Source: Longimonas halophila
GTDB lineage: Bacteria; Bacteroidota; Rhodothermia; Rhodothermales; Salinibacteraceae
DNA length: 64,000 nt
Assembly: GCF_002554705.1 (NCBI RefSeq)
Contig: NZ_PDEP01000016.1
Span: 25,474-89,473 of the forward strand
Reading direction: 5' to 3'
Both the position numbers and the translations under genes were made by a program. Within the stretch, counting starts at the first letter, position 1. Every line of letters begins with the position of its first letter. Shown here in pieces: positions 24,556-32,956 of this stretch. The notes below the pieces were generated by a model that made no database searches, was not told the DNA's origin, and was given only the letters and a program-made list of their open reading frames with translations.

Positions 24556-26925
24556 TTAATTAGGCGGGGCATTTGTGTTGATGTGCTGCAAGGCCGCTTC
24601 GAGATACCGGTCACGTCCCTCAGCAACGCTCTGGCGCGTAGGCTGTATCGGGATCGTCGGCTGGATGCCAATGCGATGGTGCTGCGATCTGTCGTGCTTC
24701 AGGACGCGCATGCCGGTCCACCTAATACGGTAATTGCCGGGAAGCGAGAACGGGTTCACGTTGCCGTTGGCGCCTGCCGTGGGGCCGCCAATGATCGCGC
24801 CCAGCTCATAGTGCTCCACAATGCCCAGAATGCTCTCGGCGAAGCTGATAGCCTCTGCATCCGTAAGAAAGGCCACGGCACCGCCAATGGTGGGCGTCTG
24901 GGGCGTAAGCTGCCAGCGTCCGCTCGTGTCGTAGCCAACGCGCCGTTCCTGGTCGGGGTAGATGAGTTGGGGCACCTGCCACCGTGGCGACTGCAGGGTG
25001 TCGGACGTCAGGTGACGCAGCACCTGCTGGTTGCCGGTTTCCGGATAGCCGCGCATGTCAAACACCACACCGCGCGCTGCAGCCAGCTGGTCCATCTGCT
25101 GCTGAACGGCTGAAGGCCCTACGCGGGTCAAGTCAACGTAGTACACGCCCGGATCGATTTCTTCGATGCCATCAGGGCGAGGCTGCTGCACCGGACGGTC
25201 GGTGTTGCGCGGGACGGTGCACGTGGTCGTGCTACCGTCGTCAATGCGCTGCACCGAAAGGGTGACCTCGGTGCCGCGGGGGCCGCGTGCAAATCCACTC
25301 AGCGCCCGGTGCTCGGTCCACTGCGGCGAGCCTGATATGTACGTCTTGCGCGTGCTAATGACATCTGCGCTCGGCGTGCCGTCTACGGCGGTGATGACAT
25401 CGCCCGGACGGATGCAGGGCGTCTCGGCCTCCTGCAACGAATCGCTCACAGCAGCGACCACGACCTGCTCATCAATCCAATCTACGCGAAGCGGCAGCCC
25501 AGCGCGGTTTTGCACGAGCGGATGAAAAACGCGTCCGTGTCCATCATCGAGTTCGGCCACCATGCGCTGCATCACCCGGAGCCGGGCCAGTGGGGTATCG
25601 GCATCCCGCATGGCGCGCAGCGTACGTGGAAGCATGCCCTCCCAGTCCGTATCCACCACGTCGAAGTAGGGGTAGAAGTGCTGCATCACGTTCCACGCCA
25701 TCACAACAGCGGCCATGTGTGTGGCCCGGTCGCTGCTTAAGGCGGCGTCAGAGGCGCCGTTGGCAAGGAGCGTGTTGAGACGTGCGGGCGCTGGAGCATC
25801 GCCTGGGCGCAGCGTTTGCTCATCGCGGCTGTAGAGCGCAAGGGGCATCTGCACCGCAAGTCCGCGACCAATGAGCTTGTTGATGACCGCTCCGGCATCA
25901 GGGCGCGCGTCGAAGAGGGGTTCTGCGACGGAAGCTGGCGGCGGCGAGGCGATGTGCATAGCCTGGTCGCCCTGCACCGAACGTTCGTCAACGGTAGTCA
26001 CTTCGTAGTCTGACCGGTTGCCCCAGTTCGGGGGCATCTCTCCGGTATCGCCGGCTTCAAACCCGGCATTGAGAAGCGGAACCGGTGTCCAGGCGGAATC
26101 GGGGTGCGAGCGCACGTGCAGTTGTACGTTGTCGAACCAGGCTTCCCCCTCCCCGACCAGTATGCCTCCTATCGTAATATGCGTGGCATCGTCGGCGACC
26201 GGGCCGGTAATCGTATAAGTATTCCAGCTGGACGCAGTGATGGGGCGATCTCCCATATTGTCAAAGAAGCCGCGCTGTTGGTTGCGGCGATCTACGCCGA
26301 GCAAGAGCCGCGCCTGGTTGGCGCTCCCATCGACATCAGCCCGCACATCGGCTCGGAGGCGAATTTGCTTGCCCCGATGCGTCGTAGCACCGATGCTCCG
26401 CATCCCTATTCCAAACTGGGGGCCGTCGTCGCTCTCCAACGCGCGGTTGAGGCGGACGCTCTTGTATGATCCTGGGTTGCCGAGCCCGATGCCTCGATGC
26501 TGCCACGCCACCAGGCGGAGTCCGGCGGTGTCGGGCGGGGTGAGCATGTCGGGCGGATTCGGAGGCGTTGCGCCCGCTTCGTAGAGTTGCACGGTGGGCG
26601 CAATCGGCGCAAACAACGTGTGCAGGCGCTCGCGCAGCACATCGGGAGTGGGCGCGTCGTACACATGGCGCACACCATGCACCACGAAGCGATCCCAGTC
26701 AAGTTCAGCAGCGGCATCGCTCGGGTGGAAGAAGCGGACGTATCCGTACAGCCGCGCAAACGCTTCTACGTTGGCAATCGCGCCCGAGGAATCGGCTGAC
26801 GCACGCGGTGCATCGGGGGCGGTATCGGCGGGAGACTGCATTCCCAGCAGGGCAAGGCTGCCTGCAAGAAGCGCGCATGTGCAAACGAACGTGAGGAAGC
26901 GCGTAGAGGTGGAACGTTCAATCAT
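24556..26925 (-). CDS. S41 family (tail-specific / C-terminal processing) peptidase, exported
   Basis: 789 residues from ATG 26925 (MIERSTSTRFLTFVCTCALL), with an N-terminal hydrophobic segment (about 10-32) acting as signal peptide or anchor. Residues about 60-360 form an N-terminal region including a carbohydrate-binding-like beta-sandwich (NTYTITGPVADDATHITIGG, WFDNVQLHV). A PDZ-like region follows (about 490-570: IRPGDVITAVDGTPSADVI). The S41 core comes last: VVFDMRGYPETGN and FLTDAEAISFAESILGIVEH, where the Ser in AISFAE is the expected nucleophile, followed by IGGPTAGANGNVN. By family it is a periplasmic protease cutting unfolded or tagged proteins. Monocistronic. Confidence 0.88.
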   Translation of the reverse strand: MIERSTSTRFLTFVCTCALLAGSLALLGMQSPADTAPDAPRASADSSGAIANVEAFARLYGYVRFFHPSDAAAELDWDRFVVHGVRHVYDAPTPDVLRERLHTLFAPIAPTVQLYEAGATPPNPPDMLTPPDTAGLRLVAWQHRGIGLGNPGSYKSVRLNRALESDDGPQFGIGMRSIGATTHRGKQIRLRADVRADVDGSANQARLLLGVDRRNQQRGFFDNMGDRPITASSWNTYTITGPVADDATHITIGGILVGEGEAWFDNVQLHVRSHPDSAWTPVPLLNAGFEAGDTGEMPPNWGNRSDYEVTTVDERSVQGDQAMHIASPPPASVAEPLFDARPDAGAVINKLIGRGLAVQMPLALYSRDEQTLRPGDAPAPARLNTLLANGASDAALSSDRATHMAAVVMAWNVMQHFYPYFDVVDTDWEGMLPRTLRAMRDADTPLARLRVMQRMVAELDDGHGRVFHPLVQNRAGLPLRVDWIDEQVVVAAVSDSLQEAETPCIRPGDVITAVDGTPSADVISTRKTYISGSPQWTEHRALSGFARGPRGTEVTLSVQRIDDGSTTTCTVPRNTDRPVQQPRPDGIEEIDPGVYYVDLTRVGPSAVQQQMDQLAAARGVVFDMRGYPETGNQQVLRHLTSDTLQSPRWQVPQLIYPDQERRVGYDTSGRWQLTPQTPTIGGAVAFLTDAEAISFAESILGIVEHYELGAIIGGPTAGANGNVNPFSLPGNYRIRWTGMRVLKHDRSQHHRIGIQPTIPIQPTRQSVAEGRDRYLEAALQHINTNAPPN

Positions 26926-27236
26926 GGGATACAGAAAACGTATTAGAGAATTGAGCACGATACATAGTAAACGCAGGCAACATGTGCACTGTTACAACTG
27001 CGGGCGAGACGAGACGTGGGCCCCGTTCATCTGCGGTGCGGGAGCCGCTGGGTCGCGCGGATCAGGGGCAGGGGCGAAGCGCGCGCTGGCGCCCGTTTGC
27101 GTCTCTCGTACGATTGGCTTCGCACCGCTACGCCGCTTCGTTTCCTGCGCAACGCCCGCTCTTGAAGCACGTTACGGCAGACAACGCTACAGAACATAAT
27201 TTCTGCTGTCCACACCCCACGTTTCCGAAGTGCTCC

Positions 27237-27560
27237 ATGAGTCAGAAGGATGGTTCCTCCAATACTCCGCTGCCCTCTGAATCCAACCGCACCCCGGTGC
27301 GGGGCCAACAGTTTACCAGCAAGCAACTCGCAGTTGATGGAAAGCATTTCGAGGACTGTGAATTCGACGCCTGCACGTTTGTCTACAGCGGGGGCGTTCC
27401 ACCCAACTTCGTGCGCTGTGAGTTTGCCGCGCCGCACTTCGTATTCAAAGGAGCCGCGCAGCGCACCATACAACTGATGAGCGCCATCTATAACGGCATT
27501 GACCCGCGCATCATTGAGATGACGTTCGATGAGATCCGCAAGGAGCCGCGCTCCAAGTAG
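27237..27560 (+). CDS. Hypothetical protein with short pentapeptide-like segment
   Basis: 107 residues from ATG 27237 (MSQKDGSSNTPLPSESNR). The frame is open further upstream, but that part is Arg-rich and non-coding in character. Residues about 33-65 read HFEDCEFDACTFVYSGG and NFVRCEFAAPHFVFKGAAQR, alternating Cys/Phe strands like short pentapeptide-repeat or beta-solenoid proteins, then a helical end. No signal peptide; likely cytoplasmic. It sits between a divergent S41 peptidase and the sigma factor operon, with repeats between. Function unknown. Confidence 0.65.
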   Translation: MSQKDGSSNTPLPSESNRTPVRGQQFTSKQLAVDGKHFEDCEFDACTFVYSGGVPPNFVRCEFAAPHFVFKGAAQRTIQLMSAIYNGIDPRIIEMTFDEIRKEPRSK

Positions 27561-27837
27561 TATACGGTAGTGGATAGACGCTGAGGGATAGCTCCTCTGA
27601 TAAAAAACCTTTCCTGAAGCGAACACATCGCATGAATAAACGACAGCCCTCTCGTTGCATGGCTCCACTGTGCAACGTGTGCCATGCCGGGACATTACCC
27701 TTCGCGCTCCTCCGTCTCGCCGTTCTTACCTAACATCACGCCAGGCACTCTCTTTCATAAGAATCACACATACAGATTCCTAAAAAGGGGAGACGGTCTG
27801 GAATGTGAGCTTGTTTGTGCTCGTCTAATACAAAAAT
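27561..27837. other. Region upstream of the sigma factor operon
   Basis: 277 bp without a gene. Bases 27570-27625 match the R9 repeat at about 7950-8000 (GTGGATAGACG ... CTCTGATAAAAAACC then CCTGAAGCGAAC). The rest (27700-27837) is AT-richer and probably contains the operon promoter, which I could not assign to a sigma class. Confidence 0.45.
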
Positions 27838-28497
27838 GTGTGGGCTTCGGCCTGCGCCGTCTTGCAGGCCACCGCCAGAGCTCCAGTATCCTCCGCCACA
27901 GCATTCCCTGACACTGTGCCGCCTGATGTCTCGCCTAATGCGACCGATGAGGCTCTCATTGCTGCAGTGCAGGCAGGCGACACCGGAGCCTTTCGGTATC
28001 TGGTGGAGCGCTACGAGTCCGTGGTAGCTGCTACCGTGATTGGTATGCTGGGACCGGGCCCGCAGGCTGATGACGTGGGGCAAGAAACGATGATTCGCCT
28101 GTATCGCTCGCTCGACCAGTTTGAGGGGGCGGCTCGCCTCAAAACGTATGTGACACGCATCGCCATCAATGTCTCAATCGATGCACTCCGCGCTCGCAAG
28201 CGGCGTCAGAATCGCTTGCAGAGTCGTGACGCTGAGCGTCCGCCCGATGAGCCCGTCGGACATGCAAACCGTACGGTGGAGCGTCGAGAGCAGAAGCGTT
28301 TGGTGCAGCAAGCGGTGCGCCAGTTGGATACGCCGTACCGCGCGGTAGTCGTGCTGCGGTTGCTCGATGGCTACTCTACGCAGGAAACAGCAGACATCTT
28401 GGAGATACCCTACGGAACGGTGCTTTCGCGCTTGCATCGTGCCAAGAAGCGCCTCGCCGACCGGCTACGCCCCCTCTTGGATGCGGATCGTCCTTAG
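27838..28497 (+). CDS. RNA polymerase ECF sigma factor
   Basis: 219 residues from 27838; the conserved part begins at NATDEALIAAVQAGD, so the GTG at 27916 (193 residues) is a good alternative start. Region 2 is LIAAVQAGDTGAFRYLVERY through GQETMIRLYRSLDQFEG and KTYVTRIAINVSIDALRARK; region 4 is LDTPYRAVVVLRLLDGYSTQ and EIPYGTVLSRLHRAKKRLAD, the helix-turn-helix that reads the -35 element. It directs RNA polymerase to its own regulon, usually including its operon. The next gene starts 57 bp downstream and has the layout of an anti-sigma factor, followed by three LTxxQ proteins. Confidence 0.92.
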   Translation: MWASACAVLQATARAPVSSATAFPDTVPPDVSPNATDEALIAAVQAGDTGAFRYLVERYESVVAATVIGMLGPGPQADDVGQETMIRLYRSLDQFEGAARLKTYVTRIAINVSIDALRARKRRQNRLQSRDAERPPDEPVGHANRTVERREQKRLVQQAVRQLDTPYRAVVVLRLLDGYSTQETADILEIPYGTVLSRLHRAKKRLADRLRPLLDADRP

Positions 28498-28554
28498 GAG
28501 AAGCCCTTGCAAAACCTGAATACGTCTTTACGACCTTCTGACTCCCATACCGCA

Positions 28555-29013
28555 ATGAAGAACCGGCATCGCTATCTCATTGAACAGGCGCTGGATGACA
28601 CCCTCTCATCCAACGAGCGCGAAGAACTCGACCGGCTGCTGCGTGACCATCCGCATCTGCAGCGCCACCTGCATGAAGAGCAGGCGGTGCACACGCTCAT
28701 GAGCCAGTCTGCACCAGACGCGTTCGAGGACGGATTTGCCGAACGCACCATGAGCCGCCTGAATCGTGAGCTTATGACAGCGGAAGAGCACGCACCGGCT
28801 TCGGGCTCTGCTTCCCCCACGGTCTGGGGTGAACTCACCGCGGGAATGGAGCTTCTGCTTCGGCGGTTCGGAGCCGTACCCGCATCGGCGGTGCTGGCGC
28901 TGGCCCTCTACAACGTCTACGCTGGACCTCCGCTTGAGGCAACAAGCACCACGCTTGTGGAGCGCCTTTTCGGCTTGCCTCCCATCGCTGTCGAGCTGCT
29001 ACTGGCCCTCTGA
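28555..29013 (+). CDS. Putative anti-sigma factor, single-pass membrane protein
   Basis: 152 residues from ATG 28555 (MKNRHRYLIEQALDDTLSSN). The first 60 residues, LIEQALDDTLSSNEREELDR and LLRDHPHLQRHLHEEQAVH, have the helical layout of anti-sigma factor N-termini (a short form without the full zinc motif). A hydrophobic segment PASAVLALALYNVYAG (about 110-125) is the probable membrane helix, leaving a short outside tail. Position directly after an ECF sigma gene supports the role: holding the sigma factor at the membrane until an envelope signal arrives. No family name can be given from sequence alone, so the function is an inference from position and layout. Confidence 0.65.
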   Translation: MKNRHRYLIEQALDDTLSSNEREELDRLLRDHPHLQRHLHEEQAVHTLMSQSAPDAFEDGFAERTMSRLNRELMTAEEHAPASGSASPTVWGELTAGMELLLRRFGAVPASAVLALALYNVYAGPPLEATSTTLVERLFGLPPIAVELLLAL

Positions 29014-29055
29014 TCTCCCCCTCTCCTCTGAATATCCCTCGTACGGTCCGTTGCT

Positions 29056-29541
29056 ATGTCTTCTTTATTTTCTGGACTCCGCTCCCTCTGGAAGCCCGCA
29101 CTTCTTCTGCTGGGCACGTTCGTGCTGGGCGGACTCGTAGGGGGGTTGCTCGTGGGAGCGGTCGTCAAGAACCGCGTGGAAACCATTCGCAGCCTGCGCA
29201 CGGCTGATGGATTTACCGAGCACATGCTCAACGCCATCGAGCCAACCTCGGCACAGCGCGACACGCTGCGTCCACTACTGCGCGAGGCAGGGAGCGATAT
29301 TGAGCAGATGACCCGTCAGACGCGCACCCAGATGCGCGCTCGTGTCGATACCCTCTGGCAGGACATGCGCCCGCACCTCACGCCCGAACAGCGTAGAGAG
29401 CTACGCCGCATGCGCCAGCGGTTCCAAAATCGACGATCCGGGCTTTCATCCGACGGACCCGTCCGCAGGGAGCATTTCGGTTTCATGTATTCATCACAAA
29501 ACGATGAAATGCAGGCGCCGAACGCCTCGTCTAATCCATGA
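29056..29541 (+). CDS. Membrane-anchored periplasmic LTxxQ protein (Spy/CpxP/CnrX-like)
   Basis: 161 residues. An N-terminal membrane segment with glycine zipper-like text (LLLLGTFVLGGLVGGLLVG, about 16-34) is followed by a helical periplasmic domain: DGFTEHMLNAIEPTSAQRDT, then the LTxxQ-type motif HLTPEQRRELRRMRQRFQNR (about 112-131). This size and layout match the heavy-metal sensor/Spy group that includes CnrX and ZraP, which signal metal or misfolding stress to a sigma factor system. It lies 42 bp after the putative anti-sigma gene and overlaps the next gene by 4 bp (ATGA), so the genes are translationally coupled. Confidence 0.75.
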   Translation: MSSLFSGLRSLWKPALLLLGTFVLGGLVGGLLVGAVVKNRVETIRSLRTADGFTEHMLNAIEPTSAQRDTLRPLLREAGSDIEQMTRQTRTQMRARVDTLWQDMRPHLTPEQRRELRRMRQRFQNRRSGLSSDGPVRREHFGFMYSSQNDEMQAPNASSNP

Positions 29542-30566
29542 ATCGCGTTGAAACCATTCAATCTCTGTTTGCCATGACCACCCAAACGGCTACGCACGCT
29601 CCTGCTGTTTGTCGTTCTTCAATCCTCTTCCGTACGTGGCCGCCCCTTTTGGCTTTGGGGATGGCCGTCCTTCTTCTTGTGGGATGCGACACCGTTGCCT
29701 CAGAGCAAGCGGACCCCGAGCCTCCGGCATCGAACACGCTCGTCGAGATGCTAAACGCCGAGCTTGAGCTTACCGCCGCGCAGCAGCATTCATTGCGTGA
29801 GCACGATGAATCGGTTTCGCTATCTGCGTTCGGCAGGTTCACCAACGAAACGCCCAGCGATGCCGCTCCAGGCGTGCTGTGGACGGTGGCGGCTGACTTG
29901 CACGAGACGCTTACCGATGCGCAAAAAGAGCGCCTCTTCGAAAGAAACCGCGCCTTGCGCCGCGAACTGCGCTCTGAGATGCGCGACGGCCCACGCGGGG
30001 CAGCCTGGAGCCGCCTGCCTCGGGGCGTGCGCCAGGTCCTGCGCAAGTCGCTTACCGATGCCCAACAGGAAGAGCTGCGCGCGCTACACCGCGAGCTGCG
30101 CAGCGCCATCCGTGATGCGCGCAATCAGTTGCAGGAAGGCACCCTCAGTCCTGAGCAATTCCGCACCAACGTGCAGGAGCTGCGTACCGGTTTTCGTGAG
30201 GATGCGCGCGCTGTGCTTACCGACGCGCAACGTGAACGCATTCAGGCGATCCGAGAAGCCGCCGCCGAGCGACGTGCCGAGCGAACGGCCGCCCGCACCA
30301 CGGTGCTGAACTTGACCGATGCCCAGCAAGAAGCAATCGGCACAGCGCGGCAAGACACCCGTGAGCGCATCCGCACAATTCGTATCGAGCAGATCAGCGG
30401 CGCGCGTGACCGGGACGAAGCCCGTCAGGCCATCCGCGACGTGCGATCTGCAATGCACGAAACACTGCGCGAGACACTTACCGATGTCCAGTACGAGACT
30501 ATCCGACTTCACCGCAGCCTTGTGCTCCGGGTACGGGCCCGCCTTGTCAACGAACGCCGCGGGTAA
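29538..30566 (+). CDS. Lipoprotein with six LTxxQ motifs
   Basis: 342 residues; the ATG overlaps the previous stop (ATGA), though an in-frame ATG at 29574 is possible. Lipoprotein signal: LLALGMAVLLLVGC (Cys about 50) followed by DTVASEQADP. The mature part is almost entirely helical and Arg/Glu-rich with six spaced motifs: LTAAQ, LTDAQK, LTDAQQ, LTDAQR, LTDAQQ and LTDVQ, roughly 30-60 residues apart. Spy and CpxP carry two such motifs, so this is an expanded version. It probably acts as a periplasmic chaperone or stress sensor tethered to a membrane by lipid. Third structural gene of the sigma factor operon. Confidence 0.75.
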   Translation: MNRVETIQSLFAMTTQTATHAPAVCRSSILFRTWPPLLALGMAVLLLVGCDTVASEQADPEPPASNTLVEMLNAELELTAAQQHSLREHDESVSLSAFGRFTNETPSDAAPGVLWTVAADLHETLTDAQKERLFERNRALRRELRSEMRDGPRGAAWSRLPRGVRQVLRKSLTDAQQEELRALHRELRSAIRDARNQLQEGTLSPEQFRTNVQELRTGFREDARAVLTDAQRERIQAIREAAAERRAERTAARTTVLNLTDAQQEAIGTARQDTRERIRTIRIEQISGARDRDEARQAIRDVRSAMHETLRETLTDVQYETIRLHRSLVLRVRARLVNERRG

Positions 30567-30621
30567 ATGGGCAGGTCGGCCCATCCCTCACGCATGCCTA
30601 CCTCAAGATTCCTGACACTCA

Positions 30622-32058
30622 ATGTTTGCGCCACGATTTCCCGTTCATAATGTCAGCCGTTCGGGCGTTTTTCTCGCTCTTTGCATAGGAGTGTTGGTAG
30701 GATGCGCAGGACCGAGTCCAGCCAGTACGCAGCCGCCCGATGACGACTCGCCTGCTAAGGCTGATCCTTTCGAGATGGCCCGATCCTACGCGGAAGCGAA
30801 AGCTGGTGATGCCCTTCTGATCTGGGAAGACGGCGAACTGGTTGTAGAGGACTACACAAACGGCTACCGGGCCAACGATCCTCACATACTGGCCAGTGGC
30901 ACCAAAACGTTAACGGGACTGATGGCTCTGGCCGCTGCAGAGGATGGACTGCTTTCGCTGGATGAACCCGTTGCGGCTTCCGTGCCGTCGTGGACCGAGG
31001 ATCCCCAAAAGTCGCAGATCACCATTCGGCAGCTGCTCCAGCTTACGAGTGGGTTGGAAACGCGCATCGGGCGCGCCCCGAGCTTTCAAGAGGCCCTGCA
31101 AACGCCGCTCGTGCATGCGCCAGGGGAATCCTTCCGCTACGGTCCCACCGCTTTTCAAGTGTTTGGCGCGGTCTTAGCAGAGAAACTGGACAGCGAATCC
31201 CCCGAGGCCTACCTCACCCGGCGACTGCTGGAACCGATTGGCGCTCAATCGCCAACCTGGGGACGCACGGACGGTGACATCAACTTGGGCAGCGGGGCAC
31301 GTACCACCGCGCGCAACTGGCTGCGATTCGGGCGGCTGCTCTTGGGCAACGGGACGTTCGAGGGCGAGGTCGTGGTCGCACGCGACGTGCTTACGCCCCT
31401 TACAATACCGACGGAGGCCGGTCCCGGATACGGGCTGTCGGTCTGGCTGAATGCCCCGGTAGATCCCGCCGCTTCTTTCTTCGAGTACGCACCGCGCGAC
31501 GTGGCCCCCGATGGACCTGAAGGCATGATTTATGCCGACGGGCCCAACGACCTCTTCATGGCTGCCGGGCTCAACAACCAGCGCCTGTTCGTTATCCCAT
31601 CGCGCGAGATGGTGGTGGTGCGGCTCGGACGCCGTGACCGGACGTGGCACGACGGCGAGTTTCTGGCTCGACTGCTGAACGGCGAAGCATACGAGGGGGC
31701 GAATGAGGGGGCCAGCAACAGACAAGGTCCGCAGCAACGTGAGCGGGCGGCAGCGTTCGTCGTTCGCTGCCAAATGGCAACACTCGATTCCACGCTGTCC
31801 CTAACGGATGCGCAAACCGAGGCCATCCGACCGATCGTTCAACGGCGGACCGAGGAGCTGTTCGAACTGCGACAGCGGCGTGCATCGATGGAGCCGCTGA
31901 ATCGACGCGAAAAACGCCGACTCGGGCGCGCACTCCGTCGGGTGATGCGCGAAACCGATGCAGCCATCCGCTCGCGCTTAACTTCTGAACAAGCAGCGGT
32001 CTACGAGACGTTTCGCGAGGAGCAGCGCGAGACTTTGCTCCGACAACGCAGTGAGTGA
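30622..32058 (+). CDS. Serine beta-lactamase-like hydrolase fused to a C-terminal LTxxQ domain, lipoprotein
   Basis: 478 residues. Signal peptide with lipobox GVLVGCAG (Cys about 28). Residues about 50-365 are a class C beta-lactamase/penicillin-binding-like serine hydrolase: SxxK is SGTK (Ser92, Lys95), the YxN-type motif is in the FRYGPTAFQVFG region, and IPSREMVVVRLGRRD is the usual final strand. Residues about 395-478 form a separate helical domain with two LTxxQ-type motifs (LTDAQTEAIRPIVQRR and LTSEQAAVYETFREEQRE), like the two preceding proteins. It follows them by 55 bp. Activity (peptidase, esterase or lactamase) is not decidable; it may link peptidoglycan or metabolite status to the envelope-stress sensors of the operon. 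Confidence 0.8.
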   Translation: MFAPRFPVHNVSRSGVFLALCIGVLVGCAGPSPASTQPPDDDSPAKADPFEMARSYAEAKAGDALLIWEDGELVVEDYTNGYRANDPHILASGTKTLTGLMALAAAEDGLLSLDEPVAASVPSWTEDPQKSQITIRQLLQLTSGLETRIGRAPSFQEALQTPLVHAPGESFRYGPTAFQVFGAVLAEKLDSESPEAYLTRRLLEPIGAQSPTWGRTDGDINLGSGARTTARNWLRFGRLLLGNGTFEGEVVVARDVLTPLTIPTEAGPGYGLSVWLNAPVDPAASFFEYAPRDVAPDGPEGMIYADGPNDLFMAAGLNNQRLFVIPSREMVVVRLGRRDRTWHDGEFLARLLNGEAYEGANEGASNRQGPQQRERAAAFVVRCQMATLDSTLSLTDAQTEAIRPIVQRRTEELFELRQRRASMEPLNRREKRRLGRALRRVMRETDAAIRSRLTSEQAAVYETFREEQRETLLRQRSE

Positions 32059-32076
32059 CAGAGCGGTAGCGACTAA

Positions 32077-32131
32077 GAGCCTGTTTGGGTTCTTGACGGC
32101 GAAAGCGAGCGCCGCTGTGGCGGGAACCATT
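32077..32131 (+). repeat. R6 dispersed repeat, copy 2
   Basis: GAGCCTGTTTGGGTTC then TTGACGGCGAAAGCGAGCGC; compare 6960-7011. Confidence 0.65.
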
Positions 32132-32309
32132 CGCCGTTTGAGGGCGAACTCACTCCGCTAACGCATCCCTCCATTGGGGCATGGATCCTAGATCGTCTGC
32201 CGACCGCTGTCGGCATCCGTCTGGGATGACGGTGTAGGGGCATAAACAAGCATTTCTGCATGTTCAACAGCGATCAGATGTATACCACAACGCATACTCA
32301 GAGTGTCCT

Positions 32310-32371
32310 GGTACCGACAACTGTCGGTAGAGGAAATGCTCCTGGGGCCAAAATAAGAAATCGAAACAGGT
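32310..32371 (+). repeat. R5 composite repeat, copy 2
   Basis: Hairpin TACCGACAACTGTCGGTA, then GAGGAAATGCTCCTGGGGCC and AAAATAAGAAATCGAAACAG. The complement of 61880-61934 has the same blocks in the same order, and 8123-8147 has the last block only. Confidence 0.7.
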
Positions 32372-32481
32372 CTTCAGGGGTAGACCAAGTGTTGGTTCTT
32401 CGCGCAAGAGACGCACGCTGTGGTCGGAGCGAGACAGAGAACGTGCAGAGAACATACTGGGCGAGTGGGTGCGGTGCAGCC

Positions 32482-32898
32482 CTACGCAATCAGGATGTCG
32501 TCGTGGACGGTCTCGTCGCGCACCGTGCCGGGCTCCTCGGCGTCGATCTGCTCTTTGGGGTTGTTATTTTTGCCGACGAGGACGATGTTGGGCGTGTGGG
32601 CTTCCGCCTCTTCGGGCGTCATTTCGGCGTACGCAATCACGATCACCTGGTCGCCCTTTGCGGCAAGGCGCGCTGCAGGACCGTTCAAGCATACCGTGCG
32701 TGAGCCGGGGTCGGCGGCAATCGTATAGGTTTCAAGCCGTGCGCCGTTGTTCACGTTGACCACCTGCACCTTCTCGTGCGGCAGAATGCCCGCCGCATCC
32801 AGCAGCTCCTGGTCGATCGTAATTGACCCTTCATAGTAGAGGTCGGCTTCGGTAACGCGGAGCCGGTGCAGCTTCGACTTGAACATCGTGACGGTCAT
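32482..32898 (-). CDS. panD: Aspartate 1-decarboxylase
   Basis: 138 residues. It makes beta-alanine from aspartate for pantothenate and CoA synthesis. The proenzyme self-cleavage site Gly24-Ser25 is intact in LYYEGSITIDQ, producing the pyruvoyl cofactor on the new Ser25; Lys9 in MFKSKLHRL and NVNNGARLETYTI (Arg and Tyr active-site residues) are also in place. The start MTVTMFKSKLHR gives the same numbering as the well-studied enzyme. The C-terminus is about 12 residues longer than usual and acidic. panC lies 58 bp upstream on the same strand, so the pair is one operon. Confidence 0.95.
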   Translation of the reverse strand: MTVTMFKSKLHRLRVTEADLYYEGSITIDQELLDAAGILPHEKVQVVNVNNGARLETYTIAADPGSRTVCLNGPAARLAAKGDQVIVIAYAEMTPEEAEAHTPNIVLVGKNNNPKEQIDAEEPGTVRDETVHDDILIA

Positions 32899-32956
32899 AC
32901 AGGGGGCGCGGGTCGGTCAGCGTAAAACGAGGACGGATCCTGGCAGGCGGATGCGG

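Larger units (their letters stand above)
32059..32481. other. Non-coding region with repeats between the sigma operon and panD
   Basis: About 420 bp holding an R6 copy (32077-32131), a CCGACCGCTGTCGG-type hairpin near 32199-32212, and a composite R5 copy (32310-32371). Convergent genes flank it; no clear terminator with a T-tract was found. Confidence 0.5.
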
